NCBI RefSeq assembly: GCF_005047635.1
Contig: NZ_SUKC01000003.1
Span: forward strand, 1 to 64,000
From: Arthrobacter sp. CAU 1506
Lineage (GTDB): Bacteria; Actinomycetota; Actinomycetes; Actinomycetales; Micrococcaceae
Length of the DNA stretch: 64,000 nucleotides
Reading direction: 5' to 3'
In this document: in pieces, positions 1 to 8,894 of the stretch
Numbering within the stretch: the stretch's first letter is position 1
Layout: every line of letters starts with the position of its first letter
Notes under the pieces: model-generated
Told to the model about the DNA's origin: nothing
What the model saw: only the letters and a program-made list of their open reading frames with translations
Database searches by the model: none
Made by a program: the position numbers and the translations under genes

Positions 1-70
1 GGAAGCTAAGGCCCACAGCGCCGATGGTACTGCACTCGGGAGGGTGTGGGAGAGTAGGTCACCGCCGGAC
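1..70 (+). rRNA. rrf: 5S ribosomal RNA, 3' part only
   Basis: The first bases read as the 3' half of a bacterial 5S rRNA, including the conserved GGGAGAGTAGG segment and the closing CCGCCGGAC. The 5' half lies outside the window. It is directly followed by an intrinsic terminator, so this is the end of an rRNA operon on the plus strand. The exact 3' end is uncertain by a base or two. Confidence 0.9.
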
Positions 71-82
71 ATTCTTTACACA

Positions 83-116
83 GGGAAGGCCCCGCCAACG
101 ACGGCGGGGCCTTCCC
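83..116 (+). terminator. rRNA operon terminator
   Basis: A perfect 14-bp stem (GGGAAGGCCCCGCC at 83-96 with its complement at 103-116) closes on a 6-base loop. It lies about 13 bases after the 5S rRNA end. There is only a short T-poor tail, which is common for strong GC-rich actinobacterial terminators. Confidence 0.9.
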
Positions 117-318
117 CCGTTAACACCCAGGATTCGTTAGTGGAGTCACAGGGCGCCTTCTGCTTACAGCAAGAAGGTGATCCGTTGACTGCACTAGAAT
201 GGATCGATGGCACGGGCGCGCCACAATGATCTGCGCCCGAAACAAGACAACGTATATAGAGATTTTTGATGGCTGCGGTTGGTTCGATGACCCGGCCCGC
301 ACTGAGAGGAGTTCCGGC
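117..318 (+). other. Intergenic leader before the repeat-protein gene
   Basis: No gene is supported here. The segment holds an AT-rich TATATA at 253-258 and a TAGAAT at 195-200, either of which could be a -10 element, but neither has a convincing -35 at normal spacing. The next gene's ribosome binding site GAGAGGA is at 304-310. Confidence 0.4.
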
Positions 319-2241
319 ATGGCTGATTTCCGGGGTCGTGAAGGACGAGACGACAGGGGTGCAGGCCGAGGCAACTACGACCGTTCAGGCGCTGACCGCT
401 CCAACGAAAGAGGAGAGCGGAAGCGCCCCGACAACGAGCACCGTAGTAAAAACCGCTCGGGTACTGACGGTGGCTACCGTCAGCAGGGTGATCGTCCGCG
501 CCAGGATCGTGGTGAGCGGCGTGATTTTGGGGATCGTCGTTCACAGGGTGATCGTCCCCGTCAGGATCGTGGTGAGCGGCGCGACTTCAGTGATCGTCCT
601 CGTCAGGATCGTGGTGAGCGCCGTGATTTTGGCGATCGTCCTCGTCAGGATCGTGGTGAGCGCCGGGACTTTGGCGATCGTCCTCGTCAGGATCGTGGTG
701 AGCGCCGGGACTATAGTGACCGTCCTCGTCAGGATCGTGGTGAGCGCCGGGACTATAGTGACCGTCCTCGTCAGGACCGTGGTGAGCGCCGGGACTATAG
801 TGACCGTCCTCGTCAGGACCGTGGTGAGCGCCGGGACTATAGTGACCGTCCTCGTCAGGACCGTGGTGAGCGCCGCGACTTCAGCGATCGCCCGCGGCAG
901 GACCGTGGTGATCGCCGTGATTTTGGCGATCGTCGTCCGCAGGGTGATCGTCCCCGTCAGGATCGTGGTGAGCGCCGTGATTTTGGCGATCGTCCTCGTC
1001 AGGATCGTGGTGAGCGCCGTGATTTTGGCGATCGTCCTCGTCAGGATCGTGGTGAGCGCCGTGATTTTGGCGATCGTCCTCGTCAGGATCGTGGTGAGCG
1101 CCGGGACTTTGGCGACCGTCCTCGTCAGGATCGTGGCGAGCGGCCCGCCGCCCGTTCGGCTGGCCCACGCGAGCACAATGCCCGGGACCTCCGCAGCGCC
1201 AACCGTGTGGACCGCCCGCGTTCGCCCGAGATTGACGAGGACGTTTCAGGGTCAGAGCTGGACCGGGTTACCCGCGCACAGCTGAGGACCTTGGAGTCGA
1301 AGAACGCAGAGTGGGTGGCCAAGCATTTGGTGATGGCGGGCCGGCTTCTTGACGAGGATCCGGAACTGGCCTTCCAGCACGCCTTGGCTGCGAGCCGCCG
1401 GGGCGGACGAATGGCGCCGGTGCGCGAAGCCGTGGGTCTGACTGCATACGCGGCCGGCCACTATGGCGAGGCACTGAGGGAATTTCGCACGTTCCGAAGG
1501 ATCAGCGGTTCCAACGAGCATCTGCCTATCATGGCCGACTGCGAACGTGGACTGGGGCGCCCGGACAGAGCGCTGGAACTGACCCGTTCAGAAGACGCTG
1601 AATCACTTGATACGGCCGGCAAGGTGGAACTGGCTATTGTGGCCTCCGGCGCACGATCCGATCTGCAGCAGTATGACGCGGCCGTCGCAGCTCTGGAGAT
1701 TCCGCAGCTGGACCGCAATCGGGCTTTCTCCTACAGCCCTCGGCTCTTCCGCGCCTACGCAGACGCTTTGGACGCAGCCAGCCGCGGTGATGAAGCGCAG
1801 CAGTGGCGGCGGCAGGCAGTCGTGGCAGAGAATGCCCTCGGCGTTGGTGATTTTGCCGAGCCCGAGATCGTCGACCTGGTCGGTGAGGAAGTGGAGCCGG
1901 TAGGCAGGCCGCTACAGCGCACCGCAGAGGAACGCGTTGGTGCCAGCGAGGTTCAGCTTGCGGACGAGAGCGAGCTTGCGGACGAGAGCGAGCTTGCGGA
2001 CGAGAGCGAGCTTGCGGACGCCAGCGAGGCTCTCGATGCCAGCGAGGGCTCGGCCCCTGACGCCGAGCCAGCTGATGCCGGCGTAACCGGATCCTCCCAG
2101 GACGCGGAGACTGCGCCGACGGACGTGTCCCCGGCAGCTGAACCACACGAGGTGGCCGACTCCACGGCTAAAACCGAGGCTGACGACGCGGACACTCCGG
2201 CAACCCCGCACACGCCGGACAGCAGGGACGATGTCCAGTAG
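319..2241 (+). CDS. Arg/Asp/Gly-rich repeat protein with TPR-like region
   Basis: This encodes 640 residues from ATG 319, chosen because GAGAGGA lies 8 bases upstream. An in-frame earlier start at 199 lacks such a site. Residues 1-57 are Gly/Arg/Asp rich. Residues 58-276 hold 15 copies of a 14-residue unit, consensus DRPRQDRGERRDFG. Residues about 315-520 are helical and resemble tetratricopeptide repeats. The tail from about 535 is acidic and contains four ELADES units. Position next to the HAD phosphatase matches M. tuberculosis Rv1691, a TPR-like protein of unknown role that I believe lacks the basic repeats. The first 280 residues look disordered and RNA-binding-like (RGG/RD type), which is inference. 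No catalytic motif is visible. The stop overlaps the next gene by 11 bases. Confidence 0.85.
   Translation: MADFRGREGRDDRGAGRGNYDRSGADRSNERGERKRPDNEHRSKNRSGTDGGYRQQGDRPRQDRGERRDFGDRRSQGDRPRQDRGERRDFSDRPRQDRGERRDFGDRPRQDRGERRDFGDRPRQDRGERRDYSDRPRQDRGERRDYSDRPRQDRGERRDYSDRPRQDRGERRDYSDRPRQDRGERRDFSDRPRQDRGDRRDFGDRRPQGDRPRQDRGERRDFGDRPRQDRGERRDFGDRPRQDRGERRDFGDRPRQDRGERRDFGDRPRQDRGERPAARSAGPREHNARDLRSANRVDRPRSPEIDEDVSGSELDRVTRAQLRTLESKNAEWVAKHLVMAGRLLDEDPELAFQHALAASRRGGRMAPVREAVGLTAYAAGHYGEALREFRTFRRISGSNEHLPIMADCERGLGRPDRALELTRSEDAESLDTAGKVELAIVASGARSDLQQYDAAVAALEIPQLDRNRAFSYSPRLFRAYADALDAASRGDEAQQWRRQAVVAENALGVGDFAEPEIVDLVGEEVEPVGRPLQRTAEERVGASEVQLADESELADESELADESELADASEALDASEGSAPDAEPADAGVTGSSQDAETAPTDVSPAAEPHEVADSTAKTEADDADTPATPHTPDSRDDVQ
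490..1146 (+). repeat. 42-bp coding minisatellite, 15 units
   Basis: Fifteen in-frame units of 42 bp encode DRP-RQDRG-ERRDFG variants. Units 5-8 all end in DYS and are nearly identical in DNA, while units 3-4 and 11-14 end in DFG. This suggests local duplication of blocks. Two units are followed by a short GDRRSQ or GDRRPQ insert. All three plus-strand frames and parts of the minus strand stay open across the repeat because of its composition. Confidence 0.95.
1957..2028 (+). repeat. 18-bp coding tandem repeat, 4 units
   Basis: Four consecutive 18-bp units encode LADESE. The first three are identical and the fourth carries LADASE. They lie in the acidic C-terminal tail of the preceding CDS. 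Confidence 0.95.
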
Positions 2242-3211
2242 TCCGCTGATCTCCGGCTACGACGCCGTGCTGTCCGACCTGGACGGAGTCGTCTACGCCG
2301 GGCAGCAGGCCATCCCCGGAGCTGCAGAGGCGTTGGAGCGTCTTGCGGACACCGGAACGGCACTGGGCTACATCACGAACAACGCATCCCGCTCGTCCGA
2401 GCAGGTAGCCGCGCATTTGCGCGAGCTCGGCGCGCCGGCCACGGCCGATCAGGTTTTCGGATCGGCACGTGCCGGCGCGTTGCTGCTGGCCCGGCACGTG
2501 CCTGCGGGCTCCAAAGTGCTGATCACAGGCAGCCAGACGTTGGCCGACGAAACAGCGGCGCAGGGATTCATCCCGGTTCGCTCTGCCCTCGAAGCGCCAG
2601 CGGCCGTGATCCAAGGGTTCGACCCGGCGCTGGGATGGAACGAACTGGCCGAGGCCTCCTTCGCGATCGCCGCGGGCGCCTTCTGGATCGCCACCAATAC
2701 GGATATGACCATTCCCCGGGAGCGCGGCATCGCGCCCGGAAACGGCGCATTGGTTGCCGCCGTGCAGGCAGCCACCGGTGCGGAGCCGCTGGTCGCGGGG
2801 AAGCCGGAAGCCGGCATCTTTACGACGGCGGCGGCAGCGCTGGGCGCCAACCGTCCACTGGTGGTGGGGGACCGGCTGGATACGGACATCCTGGGCGGAA
2901 ACAACGCCGGCATGGACACGGCTGCTGTACTCACGGGCGTGGATGGGCCGGAGGCGGCCCTCGGCGCCCGCACAGCAGAACGGCCACGCTACCTGCTCGG
3001 CAGCCTGGCTGAACTGTATCTGCCATACCCCGCGGTTGTCCGCGACGGCGCCGGGTTCCGTTGCGGCGACGCGACGGCCGCCGTCGAGAATGGTGGACTC
3101 CGCGTCTCCGGCAGCCGGGACGATGTGGACACGTGGCGGGCCGCCTGCGCGGCATGGTGGGACGCCCATCCGGACCAAGCCGCGGCGACCGCGCCTGAGC
3201 TGGTCGGCTGA
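2231..3211 (+). CDS. HAD-IIA phosphatase (glycerol-3-phosphate phosphatase-like)
   Basis: A 326-residue HAD-superfamily phosphatase of the NagD/IIA type. The nucleophile motif is SDLDGVVYAG near residues 14-23. The second motif TNNASRSS follows near residue 50, and motif IV VVGDRLDTDILGGNNAG is near 215. The C-terminal 80 residues extend past the HAD fold and contain DTWRAACAAWWDAHPD. The M. tuberculosis homologue Rv1692, in the same gene context, is a glycerol-3-phosphate phosphatase with an added GNAT-like domain, so the same activity is likely. Its ATG overlaps the repeat-protein stop by 11 bases, so the two are translationally coupled. Confidence 0.88.
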   Translation: MSSSPLISGYDAVLSDLDGVVYAGQQAIPGAAEALERLADTGTALGYITNNASRSSEQVAAHLRELGAPATADQVFGSARAGALLLARHVPAGSKVLITGSQTLADETAAQGFIPVRSALEAPAAVIQGFDPALGWNELAEASFAIAAGAFWIATNTDMTIPRERGIAPGNGALVAAVQAATGAEPLVAGKPEAGIFTTAAAALGANRPLVVGDRLDTDILGGNNAGMDTAAVLTGVDGPEAALGARTAERPRYLLGSLAELYLPYPAVVRDGAGFRCGDATAAVENGGLRVSGSRDDVDTWRAACAAWWDAHPDQAAATAPELVG

Positions 3212-3271
3212 ACGCCGCCACTACACTGATCATGGCGGTTGGGTACACCGGCCGATGCAAGGGAGGAAAGC

Positions 3272-3475
3272 TTGGACCTGCCAGAACCTCGGGACAGCGG
3301 CGACCAAACGCCGCCGCAATGGCCCGCCACAGCTGAGCCGACCGCCGACGAGTCCGTGAACGACATTGTCGCCGAACTGACCCAGATTCCGGAACTCCCT
3401 GTCAGCGGGCACGAACAGCTGTACCAGCGGATCCACGACGGTTTGTTGGCCGATTTGGAGACCGAGGCTGACTGA
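3272..3475 (+). CDS. Small conserved actinobacterial protein (67 aa)
   Basis: A small acidic protein. I start it at TTG 3272 because GGGAGG at 3261-3266 is well placed; an in-frame TTG at 3239 has no such site. The conserved-looking part is the C-terminal half, ending in QLYQRIHDGLLADLETEAD, which is predicted helical. It sits between the HAD phosphatase and tlyA exactly where M. tuberculosis has the small gene Rv1693. Function is unknown. It ends 4 bases before tlyA and is almost certainly co-transcribed with it. Confidence 0.7.
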   Translation: MDLPEPRDSGDQTPPQWPATAEPTADESVNDIVAELTQIPELPVSGHEQLYQRIHDGLLADLETEAD

Positions 3476-3479
3476 CCAG

Positions 3480-4352
3480 ATGCCACGACTCGACCAGGAG
3501 CTAGTATCGCGGGGGCTGGCACGCTCCCGCACACATGCAGCCAAACTCATCGCGTCAGGCCGGGTCAGCCGCGCCGGAACTGTCATCACCAAGGCATCGG
3601 CTGCGGTCGGCCCGGAGGAGCCCCTGGACGTAGCTCCCGACGCGGGCCCCGAGTACGTCAGCAGGGCCGGACACAAGCTGGCCGGCGCGCTGGCAGCTTT
3701 CCCCGCCGTGGACCCGGCAGGTTTGCGCTGCCTCGACGCCGGCGCCTCCACCGGCGGGTTCACCGACGTGCTGCTGCGCAACGGGGCACAGGAGGTTGTG
3801 GCCGTTGACGTGGGACACGGCCAACTCGTTGAGCAGATCCGTGCGGACAGCAGGGTCAGGGTGTTCGAAGGCATGAACGTCCGATATCTCGACGTCGGCG
3901 AGATCGGCGGGCCGGTGGATCTGACCGTCGCGGACTTGTCGTTTATCTCGCTGACCCTGGTTGTCGAAGCCTTGGCCAACGCCACGCGACCCAACGGAAA
4001 CCTCCTGCTGATGGTCAAGCCGCAGTTTGAGGTGGGCAGGGAAAACCTGGCGCGCACCGGCGTCGTCGGTTCAGAAGCCGAACGATTCCGAGCGGTGAAG
4101 AACGTGGTTTCCTCGGCCCTCGAGACGGGTCTGCAGGTGCGCGGGTTGGCGGTCAGTCCACTTCCCGGGCAGGACGGAAACGTCGAATATTTCCTGTGGA
4201 TAAGCGTTCCGCCGGGCAAACGGGAGCGCAGAACAGGTAGTGTGCTGGAGGGGGAAGTGAACGCAGCGATGGCCAATTTCCCGCAGGGGTCCAGCCCATC
4301 GCCGGACCAGATGGACGAACCGAGAGGGCAGGAACCGGGAGTGGAGCGATGA
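3480..4352 (+). CDS. tlyA: TlyA family rRNA 2'-O-methyltransferase
   Basis: A 290-residue protein. An N-terminal S4 RNA-binding domain (residues about 1-60, with RSRTHAAKLIASGRV) is followed by an FtsJ-type methyltransferase with the SAM motif LDAGASTGGFTDVLL near residue 82. The M. tuberculosis homologue methylates 16S rRNA C1409 and 23S rRNA C1920, and its loss gives capreomycin resistance. The last 40 residues (after about 250) are low-complexity and not part of the fold. Stop and next start overlap as ATGA with nadK. Confidence 0.93.
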   Translation: MPRLDQELVSRGLARSRTHAAKLIASGRVSRAGTVITKASAAVGPEEPLDVAPDAGPEYVSRAGHKLAGALAAFPAVDPAGLRCLDAGASTGGFTDVLLRNGAQEVVAVDVGHGQLVEQIRADSRVRVFEGMNVRYLDVGEIGGPVDLTVADLSFISLTLVVEALANATRPNGNLLLMVKPQFEVGRENLARTGVVGSEAERFRAVKNVVSSALETGLQVRGLAVSPLPGQDGNVEYFLWISVPPGKRERRTGSVLEGEVNAAMANFPQGSSPSPDQMDEPRGQEPGVER

Positions 4353-5338
4353 GCCGGCGGATTCTGGTGCTCGCGCACACCGGACGGGTAGACGCCATGG
4401 CGGCTGCCCAGGAGACATGTGCCCAACTCCATGCCTCCGGGCTGGTTCCGGTCATGCGCCGGGAAGACATCGCGCCCATCCGGGAAACCTATGGGGACCT
4501 GGCCGTGCCCTGCGAGACGCTGGACGAAGACGTCAGCCTCGACGCGGTGGACCTCGGCATGGTGCTGGGCGGCGACGGAACCATCCTCCGCTCGGCCGAG
4601 CTGGTCCGGGACTCGGACGTTCCGCTACTCGGGGTCAACCTGGGACACGTCGGCTTCCTGGCCGAGAGTGAACGGGCGGACCTGGCGCAGACCGTCCACT
4701 GGGTGGTCAACCGCCAATACACGGTGGAAGAGCGCATGACCATCGACGTGCAGGTGTGGCTGGGCAAGCGCAAGATCGGGCACACCTGGGCGCTGAACGA
4801 AGCCGCGGTGGAAAAGGGCGATCGGCAGCGGATGCTGGAAGTCGTCGTCGAAGTCGATGCCCTGCCGATCAGCTCGTTCGGCTGCGACGGCGTGGTGATG
4901 GCGACGCCTACCGGTTCGACGGCCTATGCCTTTTCGGCGGGCGGGCCGGTGGTCTGGCCGGAAGTGGAAGCCCTGTTGATGACACCGATCAGTGCGCACG
5001 CCCTGTTCGCCAAGCCGCTGGTGGTAGCGCCGACTTCCATCATGGCGGTGGAAGTCCTGAGCCGCAGCGACGCCAACGGAGTGCTCTGGTGCGACGGGCG
5101 CCGCAGCCTGGAGCTGCCGCCGGGGTCCCGGATCGAGGTGACCCGTTCGGACAAACCGGTGCGGCTGGCCCGCACCCACCTGACCCCGTTCTCAGAACGG
5201 CTGGTCCGCAAGTTCGAGCTTCCCACGTCGGGATGGCGCGGACCCGTCAGCCCCTCGGAGGAACAGCCGCCGACGTCGTCCCTGCCGACGGTCCGCACGG
5301 TGGAGCCGCATTACACCCAGCCGGGCGGGAGGAGCTGA
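4349..5338 (+). CDS. nadK: NAD kinase
   Basis: A 329-residue ATP or polyphosphate-dependent NAD kinase that makes NADP. The signature GGDGT is at residues 74-78, followed by GVNLGHVGFLAE. The second signature, TPTGSTAYAFSAGGP, is near residue 187. The C-terminal 35 residues are Pro/Ser-rich and variable. It starts inside the tlyA stop (ATGA) and ends 1 base before recN, so tlyA-nadK-recN form one translationally coupled unit. Confidence 0.95.
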   Translation: MSRRILVLAHTGRVDAMAAAQETCAQLHASGLVPVMRREDIAPIRETYGDLAVPCETLDEDVSLDAVDLGMVLGGDGTILRSAELVRDSDVPLLGVNLGHVGFLAESERADLAQTVHWVVNRQYTVEERMTIDVQVWLGKRKIGHTWALNEAAVEKGDRQRMLEVVVEVDALPISSFGCDGVVMATPTGSTAYAFSAGGPVVWPEVEALLMTPISAHALFAKPLVVAPTSIMAVEVLSRSDANGVLWCDGRRSLELPPGSRIEVTRSDKPVRLARTHLTPFSERLVRKFELPTSGWRGPVSPSEEQPPTSSLPTVRTVEPHYTQPGGRS

Positions 5339-5339
5339 C

Positions 5340-7052
5340 ATGATCGAAGAAATCAGGATCCGCAACCTCGGCGTCATCACCGAGGCCACGCTGCCGCTGG
5401 GACCCGGCCTGTCCGTGGTGACGGGCGAAACCGGCGCCGGTAAAACCATGGTGGTCACCGCGCTTGGCCTGCTGCTGGGCGCCCGCGCCGACGCCGGAGC
5501 GGTACGCAGCGGGGCCGCGAACGCCGTGACCGAGGCAGTGGTCCGGCTGGCCGCGGTCAGCCCCGCGCTCGCCCGGGCCGGTGAAGCCGGGGCTGACATG
5601 GACGAGTTCGACGGCGGAGCCGAACTGATGCTCGCCCGCACGGTCAACGCCGACGGCCGCAGCCGCGCGCACGTGGGCGGACGCGGAGCCCCGGTGGGAA
5701 CGCTGGCCGAGATCGGCGGCCACCTGGTGGCGGTCCACGGACAAACCGACCAGTTGCGGCTGAAGAGCCAGCAGGCACAACGTGAGGCACTGGACAAGTT
5801 TGCCGGGCCTGCCTTGTCGGAGGCCTTGACCGGGTACGCCGGGTCATTCGTCCGGTGGAAGGAAGCCAAGGCCGAGCTGGAGACCCTGCGGACTGAAGCG
5901 CGCGAACGGTTGCGGGAGGCCGAAGCCCTGCAGTTGGCCCTCGAGGAAATCGACGGCCTGGACCCGCAGCCCGGCGAAGACGACGCGCTGAAGGCCGTGG
6001 CCGTGAAGCTGGCTAACGTCGAGGAACTGCGGGCGGCTGCCACGCTGGCACACCAGGCCCTGGTGGCCGAAGAATTTACCGACTCGCCGGACGCAACGGC
6101 GCTGGTCGACGCCGCGAAGCGGTCGCTGGAGCAGGTCCAGGACGAAGATGCCGAGCTGGGACGGGCGGCCGCCCGATTGGCCGAAGTGGGGATCATCCTC
6201 GCCGATGTGGCCGCGGAACTCGCCAGCTATGGAGCCTCGCTGGACAGTGAAGGACCGGGCCGGCTGGAGGAGGTCGAAGCGCGTCGCGCCGATTTGGCGC
6301 GGCTCGTCCGCAAGTATGCGCCCAGCATCGACGAGGTCCTTGAGTGGGCAGTCCAGGCCCGCAGCCGGCTGGACGAGCTGACCGACGATTCCAGCCGGAT
6401 CGAGCGGCTGGAAGCGGAAGTGGCCGGACTCGACGCGGCGTTGGCCACCCAGTCCGCCGAGGTCACGGCGCTGCGCCGGAAAGCTGCCGCCGAACTGGGC
6501 CACCGGGTGGGCACCGAGCTGTCGGCGCTGGCCATGGCCGAGGCCGAACTGGTGATCGAGATCGAGCCTGCGCCGGCTTTGGCGGTGCACGGCGCCGACG
6601 TCATCACCTTCCTCTTGAAACCGCACCGGGGCGCTCCGCCGCGGCCGCTGGGCAAGGGCGCGTCCGGCGGCGAGCTCTCCCGCGTGATGCTGGCCATTGA
6701 AGTAGTGCTCGCCGAGGTGGACCCGGTGCCGACCTTCGTCTTCGACGAAGTGGACGCCGGCGTGGGCGGAAAAGCTGCCGTTGAAATCGGCCGCCGGCTG
6801 GCCATGTTGGGGCGCTTCGTGCAGGTGATTGTGGTGACCCACTTGCCCCAGGTGGCAGCCTTCGCCGACCAGCACATCCGGGTGATCAAAACGGCCGGCA
6901 GCGGCGAGGGCGGAATGACCGCCAGCGACGTACGCCTGCTCGACGACGAGGAGCGGGTGACCGAATTGGCCCGCATGCTCGCCGGCCAGGAAGAATCCGA
7001 ATCCGCCCGTGCTCATGCCCAGGAACTGATAGACGGGGCCAGGGCGCTGTAG
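5340..7052 (+). CDS. recN: DNA repair protein RecN
   Basis: A 570-residue SMC-like ATPase in recombinational repair of double-strand breaks. The Walker A motif GETGAGKT is at residues 29-36. A central coiled-coil arm runs from about 150 to 400. The ABC signature KGASGGELSRVMLA and Walker B FVFDEVDAGVGG lie near 440-480. Length is normal. No LexA-type SOS box is obvious upstream, because the gene is embedded in the tlyA-nadK operon. The usual actinobacterial downstream neighbours steA and mctB are absent. Confidence 0.95.
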   Translation: MIEEIRIRNLGVITEATLPLGPGLSVVTGETGAGKTMVVTALGLLLGARADAGAVRSGAANAVTEAVVRLAAVSPALARAGEAGADMDEFDGGAELMLARTVNADGRSRAHVGGRGAPVGTLAEIGGHLVAVHGQTDQLRLKSQQAQREALDKFAGPALSEALTGYAGSFVRWKEAKAELETLRTEARERLREAEALQLALEEIDGLDPQPGEDDALKAVAVKLANVEELRAAATLAHQALVAEEFTDSPDATALVDAAKRSLEQVQDEDAELGRAAARLAEVGIILADVAAELASYGASLDSEGPGRLEEVEARRADLARLVRKYAPSIDEVLEWAVQARSRLDELTDDSSRIERLEAEVAGLDAALATQSAEVTALRRKAAAELGHRVGTELSALAMAEAELVIEIEPAPALAVHGADVITFLLKPHRGAPPRPLGKGASGGELSRVMLAIEVVLAEVDPVPTFVFDEVDAGVGGKAAVEIGRRLAMLGRFVQVIVVTHLPQVAAFADQHIRVIKTAGSGEGGMTASDVRLLDDEERVTELARMLAGQEESESARAHAQELIDGARAL

Positions 7053-7175
7053 CATCCGCTGCAGGCAGAACCAGCCCCGCCGCCGGTGGGGGGAGAAGTT
7101 GGCCGCTTGGCGTGTGTTCGCACACTCGAGGGCGGTCGGAGCGGCCTTGAGATCCGAGGGCGTCCAGAAAGGTGA

Positions 7176-7181
7176 TAGGCT
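7176..7181 (+). promoter_or_regulatory. Candidate -10 of leaderless pyrG promoter
   Basis: TAGGCT fits the actinobacterial -10 consensus TANNNT and ends 8 bases before GTG 7190. That spacing would put the transcription start at the start codon. No good -35 is seen at normal spacing. Confidence 0.5.
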
Positions 7182-7189
7182 CGAATTCC

Positions 7190-8893
7190 GTGGTGCAGCG
7201 AACAAATTCCCGGTTTTCCAAGTCGTCCAAGACGACCAAACACATCTTCGTCACCGGCGGCGTGGCGTCCTCGCTCGGGAAGGGACTGACGGCTTCCAGC
7301 CTCGGCCACCTGCTCCGTGCACGCGGCCTCTCCGTGACCATGCAGAAGCTCGATCCCTATCTGAACGTGGATCCGGGCACAATGAATCCCTTCCAGCACG
7401 GTGAAGTTTTCGTCACGGATGACGGCGCCGAAACCGATCTGGACATCGGACACTACGAGCGGTTCCTAGACGAGAACCTGGACGGGTCGGCCAACGTCAC
7501 TACGGGCCAGGTGTACTCCACGGTGATCGCCAAGGAACGCCGAGGCGAATACCTCGGTGACACCGTCCAGGTGATTCCTCACATCACGGATGAGATCAAG
7601 CGCCGGATGCGCCTGCCTTCCGAGCCGGCCGCGGGCAAAAAGTCCCCGGACGTGATCATCACCGAGATCGGCGGCACGGTGGGCGACATCGAGTCGCAGC
7701 CGTTCCTGGAAGCGGCACGCCAGGTCCGCCAGGACGTCGGGCGCACCAACGTCTTCTTCCTGCACGTGTCGCTGGTGCCCTACATCGGTCCGTCGCAGGA
7801 ACTGAAGACCAAGCCCACCCAGCACTCGGTGGCCGCCCTGCGTTCGATCGGTATCCAGCCCGACGCCATCGTGATCCGCTCCGACCGTGAGGTCCCCGCC
7901 GCGATGCGGGAAAAGATCGGCCGGATGTGCGACGTGGACAGCGATGCCGTGATCGGCTGCCCGGATGCGCCGAGCATCTACGACATCCCCAAGACGCTGC
8001 ACTCGCAGAATCTGGACGCGTACATCGTTCAGCACCTTGACCTGAAGTTCAAGGACGTCAACTGGTCGAAGTGGGACCAGCTGCTGGCGGCGGTCCACAA
8101 CCCGCAGCACACCGTCGAGGTGGCACTGGTGGGCAAGTACATCGACCTACCCGATGCCTACCTTTCGGTGACCGAAGCACTGCGCGCGGGCGGATTCGCC
8201 AACCAGACCCGGGTCAAGATCCGCTGGGTCCCCTCCGACGACTGCGCCACCGACGAAGGCGCTGCCGCCGCACTCGATGGCGTGCACGCCATCTGCGTGC
8301 CCGGTGGCTTCGGCATCCGCGGCCTGGAAGGCAAACTCGGCGCGCTCAAGTTTGCCCGCGAGCACAAGCTCCCCACCCTGGGCCTGTGCCTGGGCCTGCA
8401 GTCGATGGTGATGGAGTACGCCCGCAACATCGTGGGACTCGAAGGTGCCTCGTCTACCGAGTTTGATCCGGACACCAAGCACCCGGTGATCGCCACGATG
8501 GCCGAGCAGCTGGACATTGTCGAAGGCAAGGGAGACCTGGGCGGCACCATGCGCTTGGGGCTGTACGAGGCCGCCCTGCAGTCGGGCTCCGTGGTGGCAG
8601 AGACCTACGGGAGCACCAAGGTCAGCGAACGCCACCGCCACCGCTACGAAGTCAACAACGAATACCGCGACCAGCTCGCTGCTGCCGGCCTGGTGTTCTC
8701 CGGTACCTCCCCGGACGGCAAGCTGGTGGAGTTCGTTGAGCTGCCCCGCGATGTGCATCCGTACTACGTGTCCACCCAGGCACACCCGGAACTGAGTTCG
8801 CGCCCCACGCGGCCGCATCCGCTGTTCGCCGGCCTGATCGCCGCCGCCTTGAACCATGGCAACGCCAAGGCACCGGCAAAGTCCGGAGTCTGA
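7190..8893 (+). CDS. pyrG: CTP synthase
   Basis: A 567-residue glutamine-hydrolysing CTP synthase (UTP to CTP). I start at GTG 7190, which gives the family N-terminus [24 protein letters not shown]. An in-frame GTG at 7172 is possible. The synthetase P-loop region [17 protein letters not shown] opens the protein. The C-terminal class I amidotransferase domain has the nucleophile Cys in GLCLGLQSM and the His-Glu pair in [10 protein letters not shown]. No pyrG-type attenuator leader is visible; the start appears leaderless. Confidence 0.95.
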   Translation: MVQRTNSRFSKSSKTTKHIFVTGGVASSLGKGLTASSLGHLLRARGLSVTMQKLDPYLNVDPGTMNPFQHGEVFVTDDGAETDLDIGHYERFLDENLDGSANVTTGQVYSTVIAKERRGEYLGDTVQVIPHITDEIKRRMRLPSEPAAGKKSPDVIITEIGGTVGDIESQPFLEAARQVRQDVGRTNVFFLHVSLVPYIGPSQELKTKPTQHSVAALRSIGIQPDAIVIRSDREVPAAMREKIGRMCDVDSDAVIGCPDAPSIYDIPKTLHSQNLDAYIVQHLDLKFKDVNWSKWDQLLAAVHNPQHTVEVALVGKYIDLPDAYLSVTEALRAGGFANQTRVKIRWVPSDDCATDEGAAAALDGVHAICVPGGFGIRGLEGKLGALKFAREHKLPTLGLCLGLQSMVMEYARNIVGLEGASSTEFDPDTKHPVIATMAEQLDIVEGKGDLGGTMRLGLYEAALQSGSVVAETYGSTKVSERHRHRYEVNNEYRDQLAAAGLVFSGTSPDGKLVEFVELPRDVHPYYVSTQAHPELSSRPTRPHPLFAGLIAAALNHGNAKAPAKSGV

Positions 8894-8894
8894 C

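Noticed and set aside
490-1146. Possible CRISPR array
   Set aside because: The units are directly tandem with no unique spacers, lie inside a coding frame, and no cas genes are present.
541-1285. Long open frames on both strands over the 42-bp repeats (211 and 339 residues)
   Set aside because: They exist only because the 42-bp unit is a multiple of three and lacks stops in several frames. Only the frame from ATG 319 has a ribosome binding site, continues past the repeat and matches a gene context.
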